From positions 35,740 to 62,471 of the forward strand of contig PYSS01000169.1 in NCBI GenBank assembly GCA_003049465.1: a stretch of 26,732 bases of DNA, written 5' to 3'. The translations under genes and the position numbers were made by a program. Within the stretch, counting starts at the first letter, position 1, and each line of letters starts with the position of its first letter. The notes under the pieces are model-generated. The model did not search any database. It was not told where the DNA came from and was given only the letters and a program-made list of their open reading frames with translations. Source of the stretch: Magnaporthiopsis rhizophila (taxonomy: Eukaryota; Ascomycota; Sordariomycetes; Magnaporthales; Magnaporthaceae). Below are positions 9,189 through 18,489 of the stretch, piece after piece.

Positions 9189-10973
9189 TCAAACCTCGTC
9201 CTTGTCAAACGGCTCGTCAAACCCCCGCTCTGCCAGGTAGTCGAACTCGGCCTCGAGATCAGCCGGATTATCGTGCTTCCACCGCTTGGCCCACTGCTCC
9301 GAAGCCAGTCGATCCGTCTGGTCCTCGTCGTCCCCGTCGGACTCCTCGTCTTCCTCGTCCGGGTCCCCGGGCCTCTTGACGCCCTGTGGCCACTTGAAGA
9401 AGCCCTCCGGGTCCCACATCTGCTTGATCCGCCTCAGCTCCTCGGTGTTGTCCCCAAAGTACGCCCGCTCGTGCAGCCTGCTGGGGAAGTCCCGGTCGGG
9501 GAAGTTGATAAACGCCGCCTCCTGGCCCAGCGAGTGCGGCCGCAGCGCCCGCTTCACCTTAATCAGGAACGCCCGCATTTCCCGCTCCATCCACTTGTCT
9601 AGCCACTCGACCGTCACGTAGGCGTGGAAGACGGCCTCGCGCCAGAAATAGGCCGTGGCGTCGGGCGGCGGCTCCGACGCTTTCCCGCCCGAGTGAATCC
9701 AGGTGACGAGGAAAGTGACCTTTTCACCCTTGAATTGGGTGCGGAACTCCGTCATGAGCCCGCTGATGAGCTCCGTGATGGTGGCCAGCTTGGCCGGGTC
9801 CGAGTTGGTAAATACGAAGGAGCTGTACAGCTTGTACGTCTTGTTACCGGGGTACGCGCGCTCCATCTCCTCCAGCCACTGGCCCTTGAGGGTCTCGTAC
9901 AGGAAGCGCGTTGACGGCTCCGGCAGTACGCGGCGCTTGAGCTGCGTTTTGAGCTCCTCGTGCGCGATGTAGTGGTCGATAAGCCCGTTGTACTCTCTCT
10001 TGAGGCCATCGAACGCCACGTTGAAGCGTATGCCACCCTCGTTGGAAGAGTCCGTCAGGTCGCACGCCCACGTGCTGTCAATGGTCATCTTTTTGGGCCA
10101 GGGCGTGGCGTAAAAGGTGTTCATAGCCTCCCTGACCTCGTTGGTGATGCCGCCCTTGGGGTACCAGTTGTAGCGGCCCGCCACCACGGTTCTCCGGAGA
10201 TTGCTGAGCTTCTGCACGCGCAGCTTCATCTCCACCACGACGCCGAAGTTGCCGCCGCCGGCACCGCGGAGCGCCCAGAAGAGCCGACCGTTCTTGGACA
10301 TGGGCGGGTCTGACTCGCTGACAGTAACGAGGTCACCGGTAGCGGTCACGACGGTGGCCTCGACGAGCGTATCGGCGCCCATGCCGAAGCTGCGTGTGAA
10401 GGGGCCGAGCCCGGCGCCGAGGATGAAGCCGCTGACGCCGACGGTCGGACAGCGGCCGCCGTTAATAATAAGGCCATCATAGCCGCCAATGATGAGCGTC
10501 TTGTATATGTTGCCCCATTGGCAGCCGGCGTCCATGGTGACCAGCATCGACTTGACGTCGAGCTTGACCCTCTTCATGCGGCGGAGGTCGAGCGAAATGC
10601 CAGTGTCGGCCGTTGAGTGGCCCGCGTACGAGTGGCCGTTGCACTTAATGGTCACCTTGAGTGACCGGGCCTTGGCCTCCCGGATGACGGCCTGCACCTG
10701 GGCCGCATTCTCAGGCTGCACGACAAAGTCGGGCCGGCAGAAGCGGAAGACGAGGTTGGACGTGGCGATGGCATGTCTGTATTCGGGGCTCCCTGGCTCG
10801 AGGATAGGGATCTGCTTGGACTTAAAGCTTTGGATGACCTGCTCCATGGCTAGGACGTGCTGGCGGTTGTTGCCATAGTATGCTGCTGGGTCCCGGGTTG
10901 ATTCTGACACTACCGCTATCACTGCAGCCCTCTGGAGAATCGAGGGGGCGGGGCTCTTTATTCCCCACAACAC
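9189..10973 (-). CDS. FAD-linked oxidoreductase, BBE/PCMH type, with acidic C-terminal tail
   Basis: A single-exon frame of 594 codons. The FAD-binding PCMH fold carries VVQPENAAQVQAVIREAK, then GHSYAGHS (His114, expected 8-alpha-histidyl FAD link) and GGRCPTVGVSGF (Cys175, expected 6-S-cysteinyl link), as in bicovalent berberine-bridge-like enzymes. The BBE segment AYFGDNTEELRRIKQMWDPE follows near residue 515. Such enzymes oxidise alcohols, sugars or secondary-metabolite intermediates; the substrate cannot be read here. No signal peptide is evident. Met43 (ATG at 10847) is the likelier start because MEQVIQSFKSKQIPILEPG is a usual beginning; the first ATG at 10973 adds 42 ordinary residues. 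After the BBE segment comes an unusual tail of about 55 residues rich in Asp and Glu. The LINE copy 2 insertion lies 0.4 kb upstream. Confidence 0.88.
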   Translation of the reverse strand: MLWGIKSPAPSILQRAAVIAVVSESTRDPAAYYGNNRQHVLAMEQVIQSFKSKQIPILEPGSPEYRHAIATSNLVFRFCRPDFVVQPENAAQVQAVIREAKARSLKVTIKCNGHSYAGHSTADTGISLDLRRMKRVKLDVKSMLVTMDAGCQWGNIYKTLIIGGYDGLIINGGRCPTVGVSGFILGAGLGPFTRSFGMGADTLVEATVVTATGDLVTVSESDPPMSKNGRLFWALRGAGGGNFGVVVEMKLRVQKLSNLRRTVVAGRYNWYPKGGITNEVREAMNTFYATPWPKKMTIDSTWACDLTDSSNEGGIRFNVAFDGLKREYNGLIDHYIAHEELKTQLKRRVLPEPSTRFLYETLKGQWLEEMERAYPGNKTYKLYSSFVFTNSDPAKLATITELISGLMTEFRTQFKGEKVTFLVTWIHSGGKASEPPPDATAYFWREAVFHAYVTVEWLDKWMEREMRAFLIKVKRALRPHSLGQEAAFINFPDRDFPSRLHERAYFGDNTEELRRIKQMWDPEGFFKWPQGVKRPGDPDEEDEESDGDDEDQTDRLASEQWAKRWKHDNPADLEAEFDYLAERGFDEPFDKDEV

Positions 10974-11369
10974 TGGCTCGGCTTGTCAGCTCTGAGGCGT
11001 CCTTTTCATATCCCGAATCCGGCCGGCTGGCCGTGGTTGTACCATTGAGAGAGGTACCTAAGGTACTTCCGTACGCTTGTGCCTCGCAGGCCCCATTTGC
11101 CGAAATCTTCAACCGATTCCACGTTACATTTATGCATTTCTGCCCAACCTAGACTCCCAAGAACGGCGCGAGGTGGTTGGTTGCAAAACACCAAGCTTTT
11201 GCACCCTTGGAACACCAAGCACCTATCACAACATCGCAAAGCCATGTCACCCAAAAAGCGCGCGAGAGTCGCTGAAAACTACCCCTCCCCCATTATTACA
11301 CGGCCTGATCAAATCCTCCCACATCGTCTTATCTGTAGCCTATCCGCACTCACGGTTTACCTTAGAAGC
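10974..11369. promoter_or_regulatory. Original divergent promoter, left part
   Basis: There is no convincing gene in this 396-bp stretch. It lies upstream of the FAD gene (minus strand) and, before the LINE landed, was continuous with the leader of the gene at 12646 (plus strand). It probably holds promoter elements of both genes. I could not identify specific factor sites. Confidence 0.4.
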
Positions 11370-11383
11370 TTTCCGCTTATGCC
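11370..11383 (+). repeat. Target-site duplication, left copy
   Basis: TTTCCGCTTATGCC, identical over 14 bp to 12572-12585. It directly precedes the first bases that align with LINE copy 1. Confidence 0.9.
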
Positions 11384-12315
11384 CCCTGTTCAAAGGGCAC
11401 CAGAACCGCAGGGCCGTCGCAGAACTCAAGACACTAGAAAGAGCGACCGGGCCGGCCCTCAAGGCACTCACACCGGCTTGGAGGACGTCACCCAAAGCCC
11501 TGCGACACTGGGCAGTCGGCTTCTCCCCCCAGGAGGTGTGGGGCAGGGAACTAGCCAGGGCAGCCAAAAGGCTGCATATATTCCCGGCGGGACATCCAGT
11601 TATATACGGACTCGGGCACTCAGCGGAGACGCCGTCGAAACTGTCGACGCTGTATAACAGTTACCCACCAGAACCAGCCCCGAACCTGGACCCAGTCGGT
11701 CCAGGTGCATCGGCCACGGCAGACCTGTTCGGGCTGAGACGCCAACCGCCCAAAAGGTCGCGCCCCAAGGGGGACCCAGGCCCGTACCTGGCGCAGGCTA
11801 ACCCGGAGGCGTGGTGGGAGGCCAACAGGCCGGCCTCCTTCTCCCATGTCGCATGGGACCCTAAGTGCACCTGGGAAGGAGGCCTGCACGGGTCAGAACT
11901 CGAGGACAGAAGGAACCTGCACACCCTGCTGGCAGAAGGGTCAGGCCACGGGAACTTCGAGTCCGACCACCTGAGGTTCAACCACAAACCCGCGCCAGAC
12001 TGGTACTGCGTCTGCGGGGAGGTCAAAAAAGTAGGACACACCGACAGCTGCGAGCTACGGAGGGTACCTGGCAGGTGGAGGAGAGCACCCCGCCTGGCCG
12101 ACGAGACGGAAGAGGCCAAGTGGTGGAGGAGGGGCAGGAACGCCGTAGTCCGCGTCGGGGTTGAGAGAGCCCTCAAGAGTTTAGGGGCCGAGCGAGTGAT
12201 GCAGGTCAACAAAAACGGGATCGAAGTTAAGGGACAAGCCACCCGGGCGGACGGCCCGGACGACACAGACACCGAGGAGGAACTTCCGGTCGTGGAGGTC
12301 GGGAGACTGGAATAG
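11384..12315 (+). pseudogene. C-terminal fragment of LINE ORF2 (copy 2)
   Basis: This is an open reading frame from the truncation point to TAG 12313-12315. It begins near GHQNRRAVAELKTLERATGP and includes GHTDSCELRRVPGRWRRAPR, a Cys/His-containing stretch (YCVCGEVKKVGHTDSC) that could be a small zinc-binding site near the C-terminus. It is undamaged, unlike copy 1, but has no endonuclease or catalytic RT motifs and no start of its own. The frame happens to stay open upstream into host DNA. Confidence 0.85.
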
Positions 12316-12470
12316 GGGGACGTAAGGGCCCCGAGAAAGAAAGAGAGGAGGGCAGGAGTAGGGTTTTACAATTGCCCCGTGGTTAGAACCTTCCCTGTAC
12401 CTAGCCCCCTAGACTTGGCGCAACGCGACCACGTAGGATTGCCCAGCCATCGTCGCGGGCACGTCTGAGA

Positions 12471-12536
12471 GCCACCTGGGTGGCTGCCAGACGGCACTGA
12501 CACGTGCGCGAACACGTGACAGCGCCTAAGGCACTG
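12471..12536 (+). other. Two hairpins in the 3' UTR of LINE copy 2
   Basis: GCCACC-TG-GGTGGC at 12471-12484 and CAGCGCC-TAA-GGCACTG at 12520-12536, matching the pair in copy 1. The first hairpin is unchanged. The second has one C/A mismatch in the stem and a changed loop base. Confidence 0.55.
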
Positions 12537-12571
12537 ACGTTAATCTATTATTATTATTATTATTATTATTA

Positions 12572-12585
12572 TTTCCGCTTATGCC
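12572..12585 (+). repeat. Target-site duplication, right copy
   Basis: TTTCCGCTTATGCC directly after the repeat tail, identical to 11370-11383. It lies 60 bp before the ATG of the next gene. Confidence 0.9.
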
Positions 12586-12645
12586 GAACTGAAATCCCAG
12601 CCGCCACCATTACCAAACCCCCAAACCCCTAACCAAGGCGTCATC

Positions 12646-13614
12646 ATGGATTCAAGTAGCTGTATCGAGACAACTACCAGCGCGGAGAAAAAAAAACATT
12701 CCGAACGGATTCGACATCGACACGGCCGCCATCGCCAAGAAGGAGATTAAATTTATAAAGCCCGAGAAGCTCACGCCGCTGCTCCAGGAATACGAGAGTA
12801 TACAATCACCGGCTTGGCACCTTTCCATACAATATGCTAACCTCCCTGGATTTCCTTTAAGGCGGAATCGCCATTGTTGCGGCCCTCGAGCTTGTTATCT
12901 TTTTCCGCTTCTGGCTCGCTTACCTCCTCCCCATTCCCGGCCTGTGCCAGACCCTTTCCCTCGCCGCCCTGGCCGTCCTTTTACCCCCCCCCCTCCCCAT
13001 CCACAGCAGCAGCGGCAACCTTATGGACGGCCTGCCCCGGTACTTCTACACCAACCTCGACACCTCCCTGACCAAGCTCCACCACCGGACCCTCCCGCCC
13101 TGGCTGATAACCCACGTCATCCCCGCCCTCCTCCTCCTGCCCTTAACCCGCGCCGTCTCGCTCCTGCTTCTGCTCACCATCCTGGGCATCGCGCGCTCCT
13201 ACCGCGCCGACACTGCCTTCGTTACCGCCGCCACCCATGCGGCCGTCCGCTGGGCCGAGGCCGCCGCAAAGCGCGCCGCCGAGCACGCGAACGCCGCAAC
13301 GATGCTTGAGATGGCGGCGCTGCAGCTGGCGTCAAATATGGGCGGGGACAACTATTTGAAGCGGCGCCGGTTGGATGCTGCGAAGGTATGCAGGAGAAGG
13401 CCGGGGAGGGGCGCAAAAGGTGGCCAGGGTTATGGCAAAAAGGTTGGGCAAGGTGAGGCAGGCTGCGGAGGGGGCGAAAAATTTGGTGCGGAAGGGCGGG
13501 GATTTGGAGTTGGCGCGGGAGGCGGTGGCCAGTTTGGAGGGGCTAATCGACATGTTGGTGCAAGCGGAGGCGGGGACTGGGGAAACGGTGCAGGCGGCGC
13601 GGAAGAACTTGTAA
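12646..13614 (+). CDS. Small helical membrane protein, unrecognised; two frame breaks
   Basis: I do not recognise this family. ATG 12646 (context CATCATGG) opens a short N-terminus. The frame then has to shift at the A9 run 12688-12696 to continue as NGFDIDTAAIAKKEIKFIKP and KLTPLLQEYE. An intron at 12798-12861 (GTATAC..TTAAG, branch site TGCTAAC) leads into GIAIVAALELVIFFRFWLAY, a hydrophobic run to about residue 95, and a second one, VIPALLLLPLTRAVSLLLLL. An Ala-rich, charged helical region follows. Near 13384-13386 a second shift is needed to reach the well-formed helical end, KRLGKVRQAAEGAKNLV to VQAARKNL, stopping at 13612-13614. The unshifted frame gives a Gly-rich low-complexity tail, which I think is false. 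Both breaks could be sequence errors. LINE copy 2 sits 60 bp upstream of the start. Confidence 0.55.
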
Positions 13615-13924
13615 AGGGCGAGTTTGGGAGAGGATTAAGGATAAGGAGGGAAAATAAATGGAGATAAATGGATTTGTAAAATAGAAATTTGGTTGGAAGT
13701 TACTGCTCGCAGATACGGAAAGACTAGAATGTGACTTGAGTTTTTATTCGGGCACACCTTTTGTTGTCAGAAATTGATTTATTACAAGAAGATTACCGTC
13801 CTATGCATATGCTATCCCTACTTCCTCCTACGCTTTCATATGCGCCGCATTCGCCAGGGGTTGGTACAGTGTCGTGACGCTATAGAACAAAAGCGGTTAG
13901 CCACTAACCGCTCCTGCAGGATAT
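13615..13924. other. Intergenic stretch with a perfect hairpin
   Basis: I see no separate gene. A perfect palindrome AGCGGTTAG-CCA-CTAACCGCT lies at 13892-13912. On the minus strand it may still belong to the end of the von Willebrand gene if a further short intron is removed. The rest is moderately AT-rich and probably holds the 3' ends of the two converging genes. Confidence 0.4.
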
Positions 13925-15185
13925 TCACACAGCGGGATAACTTACCCAGCGGTCCAGCTCGCGCTGATTGCGGAACGATTTGAACTTGTTATTGAGCCTG
14001 CCTGAACTTAGGTGAGTCTTATAGATCCCGAGTTTCGACCGCCAGATAAAAGGGGGTATATGTATATACCCGCAAAGATGTAGGTAACCTTGTCAATGTC
14101 GCTGTTACCCCTGAGCGTGTCGAGAAAGCGGATTGCCTCCAAGGACGAGCCGACCTGGCCGACCAAGAACTTGACGCCTGTTCCGTAATCAGCAGCCAAA
14201 CCTGTGGGTGTCAAACTGAAAGGTGGATATTTACAGTCTCTTGGATACCCCTTTGTAACCAGCTCGTTGCCACACTCGAGGATAACCCTCGCCAATTTTC
14301 CAGGGTCCTCGTTCGAGGGCCCGCCATCGGTCAAGATCGGCATGAGCAGCGGCCGCTTGAACCTGCCCTCAGCGAGCGGCTGCAGGACGAGCGGCTTGAG
14401 GATGCGCTTGTGCAGTGTGGTGCCGATCGGCGTGTCGCCGCGCGGCGAGATGGACTCGAGTCCGCGCCCGAGGCCCTCAAAGTCCGCGCCCGAGGCCCTC
14501 AAGGTCCAGATTGGCCGACTCGTTGCCCGTGCGCTGGTTGATGAAATGCAGGGCGATGCCCAGATTGTCGGGCAGAATCAGCGTCCCGATTTTGGCAATA
14601 TGCTGCGCTAGCTCCTTCTGGTTTTTCCACCGCTTTTTTCTGGTGCTTTTATAATTTGTTACGGAGCTGCTGTTGTTTGCCAGTTTCGTTAGTGCCGCTG
14701 AGAGATTAAGCGTTGGGGGACGGAGCGCTGGTACCGCAGTAGATGACCTGCTGGTGCATGGTCACCTTGATGGTTATTGGCAGGATTTTGGGGCTTGCCA
14801 GGTCGGTGATTGTGTCCTTGGCAAGGTTGACGAGTTTGGCTGCCATATCCTGCATAAATCGCTTGTTTTCCTTGAAGAAGGTTGATAGTATGGGTATGGA
14901 TTTGATGTATTTGTCGACCTGCTGGACGAATTTGTCGGCCATAGGCTCGGCTGGATTGATAAACTTGTCGGCCTTGGGCTCCGCCGGGCTGGTCCTTATC
15001 TCCTTCATCTTCGCTTCCATGCCGTCGACCGTGGGCTTGGCCGGATTGACGGATTTGTCGATCGTAGGCTTCGCCGGACTGACGAACTTATCGACCGTGG
15101 GTTTCGCCGGACGGGTCCTCATCTCCTTTATCCTCGCTTCCACGCTGTCGTGCTTCTCCCCCTTGAACCCGAACACCCTGCCCAC
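13925..15185 (-). pseudogene. von Willebrand factor A domain protein, decayed
   Basis: The first good start is ATG at 15122. The N-terminus has five PAKPTVDKxV-like repeats, then KVTMHQQVIYC at the point where the vWA fold begins. There the family's metal site (DDSSS or similar) should follow an intron. The sequence (14663-14680) instead reads NNSSS and the expected acceptor AG is AA, consistent with G-to-A changes. The frame resumes as KKRWKNQKELAQHIAKIGTL. A 22-bp tandem duplication (14459-14502) then shifts it by one. The rest continues as RPLLMPILTDGGPSNEDPGK, VKFLVGQVGSSLEAIRFLD and VTYIFAG. A 68-nt intron (14002-14069) leads to RLNNKFKSFRNQRELDRW and a stop at 13925. Such fungal proteins are thought to bind partners through a MIDAS site; this copy is unlikely to. 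Confidence 0.75.
14459..14502. repeat. 22-bp tandem duplication inside the vWA gene
   Basis: AGTCCGCGCCCGAGGCCCTCAA occurs twice in perfect tandem (14459-14480 and 14481-14502). A length of 22 is not a multiple of three, so it shifts the minus-strand vWA frame and leads to a stop. The two copies are identical, so the event is recent or an assembly slip. Confidence 0.95.
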
Positions 15186-15189
15186 GACA
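15123..15189. promoter_or_regulatory. Short divergent promoter between vWA and S8 protease genes
   Basis: The likely starts of the two divergent genes are 67 bp apart (ATG 15122 minus, ATG 15190 plus), or 107 bp if the protease starts at ATG 15229. The minus frame also stays open beyond 15185, so either start could be wrong. No TATA box is evident. Confidence 0.35.
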
Positions 15190-18100
15190 ATGGGCCCGGA
15201 TTGTGCTGATGAAGCGGTCTTATCCGAAATGACGCTCGCAGCGTCCCTGGAATGGTCCCTCTTACAGCGCGTTGGGGCACATCTTCGACCCCGCCAAGGT
15301 CAAGCCCGGCTCCGTCGATATTACCACGACGACAACTTGACATTTGGCGAAGTCGACCTCAGACAATTGTTTATTTGCGACAAATTAGTGACAGGAATAT
15401 TGCCTCGGGCTACCTTCTCCGAGCTTCAACACCGTCTCGAACCCTTATGCTCCCAGCTCGATCAGTGTGTCAATCCCTCACTTCTCTCTCAAAATGGCGC
15501 GGGAGACGACACTGCGAGCACTTCCGCCGCGACGTGCACTGAGGGCGTTCGCGGCGTTTCTGCCACACACTACAGCAGACTGCGATCTCTCTCAAGCTTC
15601 TCTAGGACCGCCGAGATCTGGGATTGGGACTTGATTAGCACTCCTGGTACCGGTGGCACCAACTCCGCCATCTTTCTAATTTCGCCAGGCGCGGCCGCAA
15701 AGGACATGCTGGACGCGGTGAAAAGCTGCGCTCGCTTGCTGGACAAACTCCTGGATAATGGCTTAAACGGACACTCTTCACCCGTCACTTCAACGCATCA
15801 CACCGCCGCCACTGCCACCGGCAGCCTCTACAGGGCCCGCGCACATGAGATCTTGGATGTTCTTTTCGAACAATACACCAAAATGGAACCCGCGCATGAG
15901 CACAGCGTATTGTTATCAGTCCCTGTCACCTCCATTGTCGACATGCTGCTGCCAAAGTGCATTGGTCCAAACAAATGGCAAAGGACACAATGTTTATCGT
16001 ACGAGTAAGTTACCGAGAACTACTAGGTGGCTGCTAATAGAATGAACCATGCCTATTCTAGTCGCCGAATAGATAACTCCTTCTAATAAATCTCAGGGGC
16101 GATTTCAGCCAGCACTACGGCGTGGACCACTGGATAGAGGACATCTGCACCGAAATCCAAGCGGAGCAGACAGGGAGCACCCTCACTGTCTTCCTTAAAG
16201 ACGGCAAGCTTTTCGGTGCCCGCCCCCACCATGGGGTTTCTTCGACGTCAAGATTCGACGAAAAATCCCTCCGGTCGTTCCATCACGGACCCCTGTTGTC
16301 TTTAGCAGGGAGCAGAAAGCCGCACTAGCCTTGAATCCCGCCCACTGCCTGACGGAGCCCTTTGACAGCAAGTCCGCTTGGCCACTCTGCGACAGCGAGC
16401 GGATTTTCGTCATATATCCTCCAAACGAGAGAAAGTACCGTGGCGGGCCGCTGTACTTCACTTTTAGCGCTGGGGAGATTTCACCAGACGACATGCCCTT
16501 GCCTGAAAGTGGTACACATCCGGTCATTATGGCCTTTGCCAAACTCCTGCTGGAAATCGACAATGGGAAACCGATAGACCTGGACCAAGAAAGTGAGCTC
16601 AGCAAGCAGTGGGCTGAGCTTTGCTGGCAAACGAAACTGGCTCAGGATAACGGCAGCGGGATCTATTCCAAAGCCGTCATGAAGACCCCTTTTTCAAGAG
16701 CGACAAGCGGCCTGGTGAGGACCCGCGTACTGCCATACGACGCGCCATGCGAGAGGATATCATTACCGCGCTGGAGGAAGTAGCAAAACCACCCAATCTG
16801 GCGGGAGATAAACGTCGACGATCGGAGTCGGAGCCATCCTTCAATGAACATAATGGTGGCAACTACCCGACAGTCACACGGAATCAAACCCTCTCTTCAG
16901 CAAGGCTAGTCAAAGACAACTGCTCAGCTCCCGACCAAAAAGCCGGTCTCCCACGCTGGTCTAAAAGACAGCGCATGGTAACACCGCCACAAGCAGAGGT
17001 ACCCAGGGCAAGTGGTCTCGACACGGAATATTCAAATCTGCCCTCTATGCTGGCCAATAGGCCGATCGAGGCTGTTGTTGGAACCCAGCTCGAGCCCTCG
17101 TTCCACGGCGGCAAACAACCCACCACTGCGCAATGGCTTAATAGTCTCAAAAAAATCAACATTCAGGTTGAACAGGACCGCCGAGAACTTTATCCGATGA
17201 CCGACCAGCGCATATTAGTTGCGATTTTGGACACGGGTTACGACCCCGACTTGGTGGACAGGGAAAATGTCCTACGCGAGCGCGACTTCGTCACTGGATC
17301 AAAGATTGTGGGCGACTCGTACGGCCACGGCACCTACATGGCCAGGCTCGTCATCGAGTGCGCTCCTTTCGCAAAGCTCGCCATCGCCCGCGTCGCAGAG
17401 AATACGAGTACGCTGGAGAATAGTCAGGACAGAATCGCAAAGGTATGGAAGTGGTGATCCCGAACTGCCAATGGTGGTCTCAAGTTTCCGGTACCTTACT
17501 GACGTGTTTATGAACCCATCGCCAGGCCATTTTGTGGGCGGGATGCGAGTGCCGGGCCGACATCATCTCCATATCCTTTGGATTCCCAAGCGACAGCGAG
17601 GCCGTTAGCAAGGCTATCGGCGCGGTCAAAGATCAACGAGGCGGGGGCGTTGTATTCCTCGCGAGCGCGGGGAACTCATCAATGGAAGAGGAAGCCTTCC
17701 CGGCGCGGCATCCGTCCGTGATATCGATCCAAGCCACGGATCGCAATGGCTGCTTCCTCCCGTCGAACGCAAGGAGCAGCAATGGCAACCACGGACCTGC
17801 CGCCCTAGGGACATTCGGCGACGTCCCTTCCACCCCGGAATTCGAAAGAATCCGGAACAAGTACCCGAAAATATACCAACCTGGCTCCTCTGTGGCGACG
17901 GCTGTAGCAGCTGCGATCAGCGCCACCCTGCTAGCTTATGCCAACATTCTCCCTTCGCTCAGGTCCCCGCATGCCGTGGCGGAGCTCCCGTTCTGTCGAC
18001 TGCGCGAGTCGCAGGGGATGGAGGCACTTTTCAGGGACAGCGCCATGGCGCAAGAAACATCTCATCGCCGTTGGTTCGTGAACCCGATCAGGGTTTGGAC

Positions 18101-18257
18101 GGAGAACCCGGGCCATGAAGCGAGGTATTGCAGCCTTTACAGCCTCTTGGATAAGTTCAATCGGAAGGTTCCACGGACGACTACTCATGAGAAGCAGGGA
18201 GGGATTTGTCACGGAGCAAGCCAGACAGCCGTCCGAAGAGATGCACAAAAGGAATAG
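15190..18257 (+). CDS. DUF7580-like / subtilisin-like (S8) protease, HET-Q2-type
   Basis: The N-terminal half looks like the helical DUF7580-type domain of fungal NLRs and death proteases, including AHEILDVLFEQYTKMEP and HPVIMAFAKLLLEIDNGKPI. The C-terminal half is a subtilase: Asp in VAILDTGYD (codon 17230), His in SYGHGTYMARL (17326), oxyanion Asn in LASAGNSS, and Ser in GSSVATAVAA (17889). Introns lie at 16005-16096 (92 nt) and 17443-17525 (83 nt). No signal peptide is evident, so it should act in the cytosol. Two one-base deletions are needed to explain the frame: in C5 at 16223-16227 and in C4T5 at 16686-16694. Both are in homopolymers and could be sequence errors. The start (15190 or 15229) is unsure. 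It converges on the gasdermin-like gene 232 bp downstream, as expected for a HET-Q1/HET-Q2-like pair. Confidence 0.82.
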
Positions 18258-18489
18258 CAGCTGTATTAACTTTAAAGATGTGAACCTGCCATCGGTTAAT
18301 TATCATGACTTTAGCTTGCCCACGGTCAAATCCAATCAACAGCGGCAAGCCTCCTTTGTGGCCACGCGCCGGACCCAGGCCCTCGGGCCCCTGTCCTCTT
18401 CGGCGCCCGGCCTCCAGGCTTGCGGTGCCTCTCAACACCTTCTCATTAACACCCCAGCCAGGCGAGCAGCACAACACCACTGAGTGCCT
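18258..18489. other. Convergent intergenic region
   Basis: This is 232 bp between the stops of the S8 protease (plus) and the gasdermin-like gene (minus). I see no gene. It should hold the two 3' UTRs. Confidence 0.5.

Larger units (their letters stand above)
11384..12571 (+). mobile_element. LINE copy 2, 5'-truncated, with perfect 14-bp TSDs
   Basis: About 1.2 kb aligned throughout to about 7633-8817 of copy 1: the C-terminal part of ORF2, the 3' UTR, both hairpins and an ATT-repeat tail (about 12546-12571). A 5' truncation, a simple-repeat tail and 14-bp duplications are the marks of target-primed reverse transcription. Most differences from copy 1 are transitions, with copy 1 usually carrying T or A where copy 2 has C or G. 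Copy 2 appears younger or less mutated. Confidence 0.95.

Noticed and set aside
11661..12272. 203-codon open frame on the minus strand
   Set aside because: Antisense of LINE copy 2; the same frame is only partly open in copy 1, and it has no recognisable domain.
13892..13912. Perfect 9-bp stem hairpin as a terminator or transposon end
   Set aside because: It is isolated, has no partner inverted repeat, and may fall in the former coding end of the vWA gene.
14743..15189. Upstream extension of the S8 protease frame
   Set aside because: This stretch is antisense to the PAKPTVDK repeats of the vWA gene; the protease-like sequence begins only after about 15190.
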